From: Thiobacillus sp.
Lineage (GTDB): Bacteria; Pseudomonadota; Gammaproteobacteria; Burkholderiales; Thiobacillaceae
DNA length: 46,339 bases
Direction of reading: 5' to 3'
Assembly: GCA_021166845.1 (NCBI GenBank)
Contig: JAJPEP010000028.1
Location: 1-46,339 of the forward strand
A program made the position numbers and the translations under genes. A model generated the notes under the pieces. It was not told the DNA's origin. It saw only the letters and a program-made list of their open reading frames with translations, and searched no databases. Of the stretch, positions 8,363 through 15,936 are shown in pieces (position 1 is the first letter of the stretch; every line of letters begins with the position of its first letter).

Positions 8363-8568
8363 CCCCTCACTGCCCCGCGTCGGGAACGAACCTCAGCACG
8401 TTGCCGTTGATGCAAGCCCATGCCCAGCACGATGGTGTCGAGCTGGACGGCGGGGTCGCTCGACGCCGGTTTGGCGGGCGCGGCGGGGGTTTCGCGGGCG
8501 CAGGCGCTGACCAGGGTGCCCAGGCTGAGGGTCAGCAGGAGAGCTTGCAGGATTCGAATTGAAAACAT
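8353..8568 (-). pseudogene. Lipoprotein-leader fragment with possible MsrB-like end
   Basis: From the ATG at 8568 the frame encodes a clear lipoprotein signal peptide (ILQALLLTLSLGTLVSAC) and then an Ala/Pro linker, ending at 8353. After about 50 codons the frame turns into low-quality Arg-rich sequence. One frame over, the same DNA reads CINGNVLRFVPDAGQ and a stop, which resembles the C-terminal catalytic Cys motif of methionine sulfoxide reductase B (RYCINxxxLxFVP). This suggests a secreted MsrB-like gene that suffered an internal deletion and a frameshift. The MsrB link rests on very few residues. Confidence 0.4.
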
Positions 8569-8693
8569 GGGCGATTTCTCGTTCGGTTTATGATCGGGAG
8601 TGGGACAGGCGTGCTGCCCCACACGGCTTACAGCGATTGGTCGCGCATCGCGACGATTCCTGACAAAAAATTATCGAAGGACTGAATTTCCCC

Positions 8694-9200
8694 ATGACCC
8701 GCTTCGCCGCCATTGACTTCGAGACCGCCAACAACGCACGGGACAGCGCGTGCGCGGTGGGGGTGGTGATCGTCGAGGGCGGTCGCATCGTCGATCGCCT
8801 GTCGGCGCTGATCCGCCCGCCGTCGCGTCAGTTCCTGTTTACGCATATCCATGGCTTGTCGTGGGACGACGTGAAGGGTGCGCAGGACTTCGATGCGGTG
8901 TGGGCGGAGTTGGCGCGCGAGCTGGCGGGGGTGACGTTTCTTGCGGCGCACAACGCGCCTTTCGACAAGGGCGTGCTGGGCGCCTGCTGCGAGACCTACG
9001 GGCTGGCGGCGCCGACGCTGCCTTTCGTGTGCACGGTGAAGCTGGCGCGGGCGCGCTGGGATCTTCGCCCGACCAGGCTGCCCGATGTGTGTCGTCATCT
9101 GGGCATCGATCTGCAGCATCACCAGGCGGATTCGGATGCCGAGGCGTGCGCGCGGATCGTGATGGCGGCGCAGGCGGACGGGTGGCGCCGTGGGGCATAG
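8694..9200 (+). CDS. DEDDh 3'-5' exonuclease, DnaQ-like
   Basis: A 168-residue exonuclease of the DnaQ/epsilon superfamily. Exo I is FAAIDFETAN (D8, E10), Exo II is HNAPFD (D91), and Exo III is the HHQADSD motif with H143 and D148, so all catalytic DEDDh residues are present. It lacks the extra regions of DNA polymerase III epsilon that bind alpha and the clamp, which fits a stand-alone nuclease for DNA repair or RNA trimming. It stands alone between remnants. Confidence 0.88.
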   Translation: MTRFAAIDFETANNARDSACAVGVVIVEGGRIVDRLSALIRPPSRQFLFTHIHGLSWDDVKGAQDFDAVWAELARELAGVTFLAAHNAPFDKGVLGACCETYGLAAPTLPFVCTVKLARARWDLRPTRLPDVCRHLGIDLQHHQADSDAEACARIVMAAQADGWRRGA

Positions 9201-9251
9201 CGTTTCGTCTCCGGCCTGCCGACAAGCGGGCTCGCATTCGGGGCTCTTCGC

Positions 9252-9527
9252 TTATTCGCTTCCTTCCTGTTCCCCCACCGGCTCGGCATCGTGCATCTGC
9301 GGATGCGCGGTGCGCAGCCAGCCCGCTTCGCTGTCCCAGAACACGGGCTTTTCGGTCTGCAGCATGTGGAGCAGGTTGCGGTAGTCCTCCGAGCCCAGGT
9401 TGGTCAGGCGGAACAGCTCGGTGAGGCGGGTTGCGCTGCGCAGGATGATGCGCCCGCGGCCGGGTTTGTCGGGCGAGCCGGAGGGCATCCACTCGGCATA
9501 GTAGTGACCAATATTCACAACAGCCAT
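9252..9527 (-). CDS. Small conserved-looking protein of unknown function
   Basis: A 91-residue soluble protein with no domain I recognise. AAGGAG lies 7 nt before the ATG at 9527, which supports translation. The sequence has an aromatic N-terminus (NIGHYYAEWMP), a basic middle (RGRIILRSATRLTELFRL) and an acidic tail (PVGEQEGSE). There are no membrane segments or signal peptide. Confidence 0.5.
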   Translation of the reverse strand: MAVVNIGHYYAEWMPSGSPDKPGRGRIILRSATRLTELFRLTNLGSEDYRNLLHMLQTEKPVFWDSEAGWLRTAHPQMHDAEPVGEQEGSE

Positions 9528-9617
9528 CGTCGTTCTCCTTGTGTGCCAATCAAGAAACAAAGCGTTCTACATCAACACTATTTGTATAGATCAGCCACAG
9601 GAAAGACGCGGGCTTGT

Positions 9618-9633
9618 CCCGTATGGATACGGG
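9618..9633. other. Perfect short inverted repeat downstream of the ftsH remnant
   Basis: CCCGTAT (9618-9624) and ATACGGG (9627-9633) form a perfect palindrome with a 2-nt centre. It lies between the ftsH remnant and the promoter region of the gene at 9252-9527. It may be a leftover terminator or a regulator site. Confidence 0.35.
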
Positions 9634-9691
9634 TCTAGATTGGCTGCAGGGCTGTTCGAGGCTTTTCGGGATCGAATGCCCTGGCAGCCTG

Positions 9692-10610
9692 TCAGCCGCT
9701 TGCGGCCGTGTCCCCGCCAAGCAGCGCTGCGACCTCGTCGGCGCTGAGCGACTCCCGTTCCAGCAGCGCCGCCGCCAGCGCATCCAGCTGCGTGTGGTGC
9801 TGTTCCAGCAGCGCACGCACCCGCTGTTCGCAGCCGCGGATCAAGGCCCGCACTTCCTCGTCGATCAATTGGGCCGTCTGCTCGCTGAAGTCCCTCTGCT
9901 GCGCCATTTCGCGGCCGAGAAAGATGTGCTCTTCGCCGCGCGGGAAGGCGGCCGGCCCCTGCTTCCCGCTCATGCCCCACTGGCTGACCATGCGCCGGGC
10001 CAGGCGGAGTAGCGCAGGTTGTGCAGTTTTTCACGTCGGGCTGGTTGGTGGCGGCCAGTCACGCCGGCGACGCCGTCGAACGAGACATGCGTCGCCGTCA
10101 CTTCGAAGCGCTTGGCCCGCGACTGGCCGAAGCCGAAGATGCCGCCGGGCCCGCCGCCCTTCAGCAGGCGTTCCTGCATCTTGCTGGAGAAGTAGAAAAT
10201 GAGGCCGAGGATCAGCACCCACGGCAGCATGGCCAAAAGCATGCGTGCCCACCAGACCGGCTCGGCGCTCCTCGCATTGACCGTCACCCGGTGCGTTTCC
10301 AGCAACTGCTGCAGCTCCGGATCGTCGATGTCGGGAAGCAGGGTGCTGAAATGGGCCAGCTGGCCCGCCTCGCGTTCGGCTTTGGCATAGACACCGCTCA
10401 ACTGGCGCCCGGCAAAGGTCACGCCGGCAACCTTGTCGGCACGCACCAGCGCCTTGAACTCGCTGTAGGCAATGGTCTGCGTTTCCTGTTGAACGCTGTA
10501 GGCGGACCAATAGAAGGCGATCACCATGGCCACCAGGAACCACAGTCACAGCCTGGGGCCGCGGCCTTCGCCCGGGGGGCTGCCGGCAGTCGCTGTTGCG
10601 TGTCAGCCAT
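9692..10610 (-). pseudogene. ftsH: ftsH pseudogene with large internal deletions
   Basis: The 5' part encodes an FtsH N-terminus: MADTQQRLPAAPRAKAAAP from 10610, a frameshift near 10550, then a membrane helix, the periplasmic domain (IAYSEFKALVRADKVAGVTF), a second helix, the Gly-rich linker and FDGVAGV ending at 10060. Almost immediately LAATNQPDV (10058-10032) follows, a motif normally about 110 codons further on. Then LLRLARRMVSQWGMSGK leads into the C-terminal helical tail, ending at 9692. Walker A and B and the zinc-binding HEAGH are gone. An intact membrane AAA+ protease would need roughly 1.9 kb; only about 0.9 kb remains. This is a dead copy, and a functional ftsH is presumably elsewhere. 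Confidence 0.9.
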
Positions 10611-10680
10611 GTGTCTCGTCGGGATCAAGAAGATTGCGGTCGCGGTGCGCGCATTCGGGGGAAGACGGCTTGGCGATTCA

Positions 10681-10767
10681 TTTCCATATTCTAGGAAACA
10701 CGGGCGTGATGGGGCCTGATGGCGCGCCCCCGAATGTCCTATAAAGGACGAAGACCGCTGCAGCGGT
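10681..10767. promoter_or_regulatory. Run of three inverted repeats upstream of the 10812 gene
   Basis: Three perfect symmetric elements occur within 90 bp: TTTCC...GGAAA (10684-10698), GTCCT-ATAA-AGGAC (10736-10749) and the 14-bp palindrome ACCGCTGCAGCGGT (10754-10767). They lie between the dead ftsH start and the next plus-strand gene. They may be regulator sites or hairpins; no factor can be named. Confidence 0.35.
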
Positions 10768-10811
10768 TTGCGCGATGGCGCATCGTTCTTCATACGGGGG
10801 TGGAACCAGGC

Positions 10812-11144
10812 ATGACCAAGACCGAACTGATCAGGCTGACGTGGGGCGGGCAGGGAACCACCAACAGCACGACCGCGGCCCTGCTGCGCCACGCGAAAGT
10901 GGAGATCGAACTGCCGGGGAGCATGCACCATGCGCTGTTTTGCCATTTGTATCCCGACGCCGACGCGGCCGCCACCAAGGAAGTGGACGTTGCTGGCGGT
11001 GCGGAGCTGATCGCGACGCTGGCGACGCTAGACGGGCTGGAAGCGATGGCGGGGCTGGCAGAGCCCGTGGCCCGCTCGGGTTATCGCCTGCATTTACGCA
11101 GCCCGGGACCGGTGCTGTCGCTGATTCCCCCCGAGATGGGATAG
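10812..11144 (+). CDS. Hypothetical protein
   Basis: A 110-residue soluble protein of unknown family. I used the ATG at 10812 (MTKTELIRLTWGGQG), preceded by a weak AGG; the frame is open further upstream, but that part overlaps the repeats. It contains an Ala/Leu-rich helix region (AGGAELIATLATLDGLEAMAG) and no membrane segment or signal peptide. It precedes a small membrane protein by 65 bp and may be co-transcribed with it. Confidence 0.45.
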   Translation: MTKTELIRLTWGGQGTTNSTTAALLRHAKVEIELPGSMHHALFCHLYPDADAAATKEVDVAGGAELIATLATLDGLEAMAGLAEPVARSGYRLHLRSPGPVLSLIPPEMG

Positions 11145-11209
11145 CCGCCCGCCTGCATCCTGGCTTGCGCGAGCGCGCGGGTGGCGTTTTCCGGACAAGG
11201 AGAAATCGC

Positions 11210-11518
11210 ATGACCGAGACCCTGGCTTTTGCAATCTGGCTGATCCTGCTGGCGCTCGCCTTTCCCTATGTACGCCGCGCCAAACATCCGCGCGTCAAGA
11301 CCCTGGCGGCCTTCATGCTGTTCGTGATGCTGTTTTCGGTTGTCAGCACCACCCTGTTTTTCGTGCTGTCGTGGGTCGCGGCGGCGGCAGGGTGGGCGTC
11401 CGCGCTGACCAATGTCTTGTGGGCACTGCTGTTTCTCGCGCTGATCTTCGTTCCGGCTTTTCTGGCCGCGCGCTGGCTGATCAAGCGGCCGCCCCTCGAG
11501 CGGCCCGTTCCAAAGTAA
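11210..11518 (+). CDS. Small three-helix membrane protein
   Basis: A 102-residue inner-membrane protein with three predicted helices: residues about 4-20 (TLAFAIWLILLALAFPY), 32-60 (AAFMLFVMLFSVVSTTLFFV) and 68-90 (NVLWALLFLALIFVPAFLAA). The tail is basic (RWLIKRPPLERPVPK). AAGGAG lies 7 nt before the ATG. Family and function are unknown. It is 12 bp ahead of the pyruvyl transferase gene and may belong to that transcription unit. Confidence 0.65.
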   Translation: MTETLAFAIWLILLALAFPYVRRAKHPRVKTLAAFMLFVMLFSVVSTTLFFVLSWVAAAAGWASALTNVLWALLFLALIFVPAFLAARWLIKRPPLERPVPK

Positions 11519-11530
11519 GCCGGAGTGGGG

Positions 11531-12655
11531 ATGGCGGGCAAACAGCGGGTTTATCACATCGGCATCGTCGGTTCATACGGCGGCCTCAACCTGGGGGACG
11601 AAGCGATTTTGCAGAGCATCGTCCAGCAGATCCGTGCTTCGATCAAGGCACGGATCACGGTTTTTTCCCGTGATGGGGACGACACCCGCAAGCGTCACGC
11701 CATCGATGTCGCGGTCTCGACGCGGCAGCTGTCGCGCGATGCGCTGGCCCGGCTCGTCGAGCCCCTCGATCTGCTGCTCGTCGGCGGCGGCGGCATCCTG
11801 TTCGATGGCGAGGCGCGGCTGTTTCTGCGCGAAGCGGTCATCGCCCATGAGCTCCGCGTGCCGTACATGGTGTACGCGATCGGTGCGGGGCCGCTACAGG
11901 ACCCGGCCGCGCAGGAGGCGGTGCGCGACTGCCTCAATGACGCGGCGATCATCACCGTGCGCGAGGCCGCCGCGCGCCAGGTGCTGGAAGAGGCGGGGGT
12001 GCGCCGCGAGATCGTCGTCACCGCCGACCCCGCGCTGCTGCTGCGGCCGGAACCGATGGCGCGCACCGCGCTGCCGGCCGAGGCCGTCGAATGGAAGCGG
12101 CCGGTGGTCGGGATGTCGGTGCGCGAACCGGGCGGGGCGGCGCCGAATCTGAGCGAGGAGGTCTATCACCAGCTGATCGCCAACGCGGCCGACTTCATGG
12201 TGGACCGCTACGGCGCGGAAATCGTTTTCGTGCCGATGGAGCGCGGCGTCCTCGACATGCAGCACAGCCATGCCGTCGTCTCGCGGATGCTGCGGCCGCA
12301 GCGCGCAGCGGTGCTCAAGGGCGAATACACGCCGGGCCAGCTGATGACCTTGATTGGCCGTTTTTCCTTCGCCGTCGGCATGCGCCTCCACTTCATGATC
12401 TTTTCCGCGCTGCGGCACGTGCCCTTCGTCGCCCTGCCGTATGCGGCCAAGGTGGGCGGATTTCTCGACCAGATCGGCATCGGCGCGCCGCCTATCGAAC
12501 TGGTCAACGCGGGGCGGCTGATCGCCCATATCGACCGCACGTGGGACCGGCGCCGCGCGCAGGCGCAGCATGTCGAGCATGCCTTGCCGGCGCTGCAGGC
12601 CGCCGCGCGCGCCACCCACGAGCTGATGCTCGGTCTGTTGCGGGCGCGCGAATGA
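11531..12655 (+). CDS. Polysaccharide pyruvyl transferase family protein
   Basis: A 374-residue protein with the GT-B-like fold of the CsaB/WcaK family, which transfers pyruvate from phosphoenolpyruvate to cell-surface sugars as a ketal. Recognisable parts are the N-terminal GIVGSYGGLNLGDEAILQSI, the central VGGGGILFDGEA and YAIGAGPLQDP, and the C-terminal FAVGMRLHFMIFSALRHVPF. I took the ATG at 11531, which has GGAG at 5 nt, rather than the GTG at 11525. The stop overlaps the next start by 4 nt (ATGA), so the pair is translationally coupled. The target polymer is unknown. Confidence 0.85.
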   Translation: MAGKQRVYHIGIVGSYGGLNLGDEAILQSIVQQIRASIKARITVFSRDGDDTRKRHAIDVAVSTRQLSRDALARLVEPLDLLLVGGGGILFDGEARLFLREAVIAHELRVPYMVYAIGAGPLQDPAAQEAVRDCLNDAAIITVREAAARQVLEEAGVRREIVVTADPALLLRPEPMARTALPAEAVEWKRPVVGMSVREPGGAAPNLSEEVYHQLIANAADFMVDRYGAEIVFVPMERGVLDMQHSHAVVSRMLRPQRAAVLKGEYTPGQLMTLIGRFSFAVGMRLHFMIFSALRHVPFVALPYAAKVGGFLDQIGIGAPPIELVNAGRLIAHIDRTWDRRRAQAQHVEHALPALQAAARATHELMLGLLRARE

Positions 12656-14088
12656 TGCCCGTGTTGCGCCGCCCCGAAGCCCGCGTTCCCGTGACGCTGC
12701 CGCCGCGCCGGGCGATGCTGGCAGGCGATTGCGACGTGCTGGTGGTGGGCGGCGGGCCGGCCGGAATGGGGGCCGCGCTCGGCGCCGCCGCGGCCGGTGC
12801 GAAAACCGTGGTGGTGGAGCGCTACGGCTTTCTTGGCGGCAACGCCACCGCGGCGCTGGTAATGCCGCTGATGTCATTCCACACCGGGCATCCGCAGCGC
12901 GAGAAGCTCGGCGCGCACACCCTGCTGCCCACCGACCACGGCCCCGGCGATCCGGTCATTGCCGGCGTGGTGCGCAGCTTCCTGGCGCGCCTGGTGGCGC
13001 AGGGCGGCGCGCTCGTCCCGTCCCTCGAGACCGGCTTCACGGTGCCGTTCGATCCCGAGCAGTTCAAGCTGGTTGCGCTGGAGATGCTCGACGAGGCCGG
13101 CGTGCAGTTTCTGTTCCACGCCTTCGCCTCGGGCGTTCTCGGTGAGGGGGACTGCGAAGGCGTGGTATTCGAGACCAAGGCCGGGCCGCAGGTGATCCGC
13201 GCCCGGATGATCGTCGATGCCACCGGCGACGGCGACATCGCCGCCGCGGCCGGCGCGCCCTACGAGATCGGCCGCGAGGGCGACGGCCTGGTGCAGCCGA
13301 TGACGCTGATGTTCCGCATGGCCGACTTCGAGCGTGCCGCATTCGAAGGCTACCTCGCCGCCCACCCCGACCAGTGGCGCGGCGTGCACGGCCTGTGGGA
13401 CCTAATCGCCCGCGCGACCGCCGCCGGCGAACTCGATCTCCCGCGCGAGGATATTTTGTTTTTCGCCACGCCGCATCCGCGCGAGATCAGCGTCAACAGC
13501 ACGCGCGTCGCCCATGCCGGGCCGCTGCTCGGCATCGACCCCTTCGACCTCAGCTACGCGGAATGGGTGAGTCGCCGGCAGATGCGCCAGATCGTCGCTT
13601 TCCTCAGCAAATACGTGCCCGGATTCGAGCAGGCCTATCTGGTGCAAAGCGGCGTGCAGGTCGGCGTGCGCGAAACGCGGCGCATCCGGGGCGACTATCG
13701 CCTCACCGGCGAGGACGTGCTGGCGGCGCGCAGGTTCGACGACGTGGTGGCGCGCAGCACCTATCCGATCGACCTGCACAACCCGGCCGGCACCGGCACG
13801 GCGCTGCAGCGCCTGCCGCCGGGCGAGGCCTACGACATTCCGCTGCGCTGCCTGCTGCCGCAGGGGCTCGACAACGTGCTCACCGCCGGCCGCTGCATTT
13901 CCGGCAGCGTCGAGGCGCATTCCTCGTACCGGGTGATGCCGGTCTGCATGGCGGTGGGGCAGGCCGCCGGCGCCTGCGCCGCCCTGGCGGCGCGTCACGG
14001 GGTGCCGCCGCGCCGCCTCGACCCGGCCGAGGTGCAACGCGAACTGCTGCGGCAGGGCGCCAACCTGCGCGAGCTTGCGCCCCGCTGA
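12652..14088 (+). CDS. FAD-dependent oxidoreductase (FAD_oxidored family)
   Basis: A 478-residue flavoprotein. The dinucleotide-binding motif VVGGGPAGMGAALGAAAAG starts at residue 31 and is followed by the FAD-ribose acid (VVVERYGF). The C-terminal FAD signature reads NVLTAGRCISGSVEAHSSY followed by RVMPVCMAVGQAAG, as in the FAD_oxidored family of putative dehydrogenases. There is no signal peptide. It is coupled to the upstream pyruvyl transferase and lies 18 bp before cydA. A dehydrogenase feeding electrons to quinone is possible but is inference; the substrate is not readable. Confidence 0.82.
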   Translation: MMPVLRRPEARVPVTLPPRRAMLAGDCDVLVVGGGPAGMGAALGAAAAGAKTVVVERYGFLGGNATAALVMPLMSFHTGHPQREKLGAHTLLPTDHGPGDPVIAGVVRSFLARLVAQGGALVPSLETGFTVPFDPEQFKLVALEMLDEAGVQFLFHAFASGVLGEGDCEGVVFETKAGPQVIRARMIVDATGDGDIAAAAGAPYEIGREGDGLVQPMTLMFRMADFERAAFEGYLAAHPDQWRGVHGLWDLIARATAAGELDLPREDILFFATPHPREISVNSTRVAHAGPLLGIDPFDLSYAEWVSRRQMRQIVAFLSKYVPGFEQAYLVQSGVQVGVRETRRIRGDYRLTGEDVLAARRFDDVVARSTYPIDLHNPAGTGTALQRLPPGEAYDIPLRCLLPQGLDNVLTAGRCISGSVEAHSSYRVMPVCMAVGQAAGACAALAARHGVPPRRLDPAEVQRELLRQGANLRELAPR

Positions 14089-14106
14089 CGCCCGCGGGCC
14101 CGAACG

Positions 14107-15465
14107 ATGGAACTCGACGCGATCCTGCTTTCCCGCCTGCAGTTCGCGTTCACCCTCGGCTTTCACATCCTGTTCCCGACCCTGACCCTGGGGCTGGCGC
14201 CGTTTCTCGTACTGCTGGAGGTGCTGTGGCTGCGCAGCGGGAAGGAGGTCTACATGCGGCTGTACCGCTTCTGGGCCAGGTTGTTCGGCCTGGCTTTCGG
14301 CATGGGCGTGGTCACCGGCGTGGTGCTGTCGTTCGAGTTCGGCACCAACTTCGCCCCGTTCTCCCGCGCCACCGGCAACGTGCTGGGTCCGCTGCTCGCC
14401 TACGAGGTGCTGATGGCCTTCTTCCTCGAAGCGGGCTTCCTGCCGGTGATGCTGCTCGGCTGGGGACGGGTGGGAGGGCGCCTGCACCTGTTCGCCACCT
14501 GCATGGTGGCGCTGGGCGCCTACCTCTCCGCATTCTGGATCCTGGCGGCCAATTCCTGGATGCATACGCCGGCAGGCTTCGCGGTGGAGGACGGGGTGTT
14601 CTTTCCGCTCGACTGGTGGCAGGTCGTGTTCAATCCCTCGTTTCCCTATCGCCTGGCCCACATGCTGACGGCGTCCCTGCTGACCGGCGCCTTCGTGGTG
14701 GCCGGCGTCAGCGCGTGGCGGCTGCTGCGGCGGGGACACGAGCAGTCGTCGCGCCGGGCCTTTTCGCTGGCGATGGGCGCGGCGCTGATTTTCAGCGCCG
14801 GCCAGATCGCGCTCGGCGACCTGCACGGGCTGCAGGTGCAGCGCGACCAGCCGATGAAGGTGGCGGCGATGGAGGCGCTGTGGCAGACGCGCGCGGCCGC
14901 GCCCTTCGTGGTGTTCGCGCTACCCGACATGGACGCGTCGGCCAACCGCTATGCGCTGGAAATTCCCTATGCGACCAGCCTGATTCTCAAGCATGACCGG
15001 GAGGGCGTCGTGCTCGGCCTGGACCAGGTTGCGGCGGAACAGCGGCCGCATGTGCCGACCGTGTTCTTTGCGTTTCGCATCATGGTGGGAATCGGCTTCT
15101 TGCTGTTCGCCGTTGCCGTGGCGGGGCTGATCCTGCGCCTGCGCGGGGTACTGCACAGCCGGCCCTGGTTCCTGCGCCTGTGCATCGCCTGCACGCCGCT
15201 CGGGCTGGTGGCGGTGATCGCGGGCTGGGTCGCCACCGAGGTGGGGCGCCAGCCGTGGGTGGTGCAAGGCATGATGACCACGGCCGAGGCCGCCACGCCG
15301 CTCGCGGTGTCCACGGTGGCGTTCTCGCTCGCGCTTTACCTGCTGCTCTACGCCGTGCTGCTGCCGGTCTTTCTGTATTTCTTTGCGCGCCTTGTCGCCC
15401 ATGGGCCGGAGCAGGAACTGCCGGCGCAGGTGCGGGCGATGCGGCGCACCGCCTGGTACCGGTGA
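14107..15465 (+). CDS. cydA: Cytochrome bd ubiquinol oxidase subunit I, cyanide-insensitive type
   Basis: A 452-residue polytopic inner-membrane subunit of a quinol:O2 oxidoreductase. Expected heme ligands are visible: H20 (TLGFHILFPT), H185 (YRLAHMLTAS) and M326 (FRIMVGIG). The Q-loop start (GDLHGLQVQRDQPMKVAAME) and the GRQPW signature are present. The quinol-binding loop is short, as in CioA-type enzymes, so the alternative symbol cioA is reasonable. The gene is 18 bp after the flavoprotein gene. Its partner cydB comes only after a DUF427 gene. No cydX-like gene and no cydDC assembly genes are seen. Confidence 0.95.
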   Translation: MELDAILLSRLQFAFTLGFHILFPTLTLGLAPFLVLLEVLWLRSGKEVYMRLYRFWARLFGLAFGMGVVTGVVLSFEFGTNFAPFSRATGNVLGPLLAYEVLMAFFLEAGFLPVMLLGWGRVGGRLHLFATCMVALGAYLSAFWILAANSWMHTPAGFAVEDGVFFPLDWWQVVFNPSFPYRLAHMLTASLLTGAFVVAGVSAWRLLRRGHEQSSRRAFSLAMGAALIFSAGQIALGDLHGLQVQRDQPMKVAAMEALWQTRAAAPFVVFALPDMDASANRYALEIPYATSLILKHDREGVVLGLDQVAAEQRPHVPTVFFAFRIMVGIGFLLFAVAVAGLILRLRGVLHSRPWFLRLCIACTPLGLVAVIAGWVATEVGRQPWVVQGMMTTAEAATPLAVSTVAFSLALYLLLYAVLLPVFLYFFARLVAHGPEQELPAQVRAMRRTAWYR

Positions 15466-15476
15466 CGCTCCCATCA

Positions 15477-15504
15477 TTGATCTCGCAAAGGCGCGATCTA
15501 TAGT
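15477..15504 (+). promoter_or_regulatory. Possible promoter of the DUF427 gene and cydB
   Basis: TTGATC (15477-15482) and TATAGT (15499-15504) are 16 bp apart in the 68-bp gap after cydA. They would allow DUF427 and cydB to be transcribed apart from cydA. Confidence 0.45.
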
Positions 15505-15533
15505 GTCTGAACGCCTCTCGCAAGGAGAACCGC

Positions 15534-15923
15534 ATGAGCGCAAACAGTGCCCCGGGATTCAAGGACTATCCCGACCATCGCATCTCGACCCGGCCGGCGG
15601 GCGAGCATGTCCAGGTCAGCTTCAACGGCGAAATCATCGCCGACACGACCGACGCGGTGCGGCTCGAGGAGACGCACGTCGGCCACGTGGTGGCGCCCGT
15701 CGTCTACTACCTCCCGCGCAAGGACGTGAGGATGGATCGCCTCGTCCGCACCGATCGCCACACCGATTGCCCGTTCAAGGGACAGGCGTCGTATTACTCC
15801 CTGAAAGACGGTCCGGAGAATGCGGTGTGGACCTACGAGCAACCGTACGACGAGATGCTCGCGATCAAGGATCTCCTCGCGTTCTACCCGGACAAGGTCG
15901 ATACGGTCGTGACCGCTGCGTAG
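15534..15923 (+). CDS. DUF427 domain protein
   Basis: A 129-residue protein matching DUF427: VQVSFNGEIIADTTDAVRLEE, then VYYLPRKDVRMDRL, then the typical TDCPFKGQASYYSL and VWTYEQPYDEM, ending in LLAFYPDKVD. The family is widespread and its biochemical role is unsettled. AAGGAG lies 6 nt before the ATG. Its position between cydA and cydB is unusual and suggests co-expression with the oxidase, though it may simply have inserted there. Confidence 0.9.
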   Translation: MSANSAPGFKDYPDHRISTRPAGEHVQVSFNGEIIADTTDAVRLEETHVGHVVAPVVYYLPRKDVRMDRLVRTDRHTDCPFKGQASYYSLKDGPENAVWTYEQPYDEMLAIKDLLAFYPDKVDTVVTAA

Positions 15924-15936
15924 GGGCGAAAGGGCC

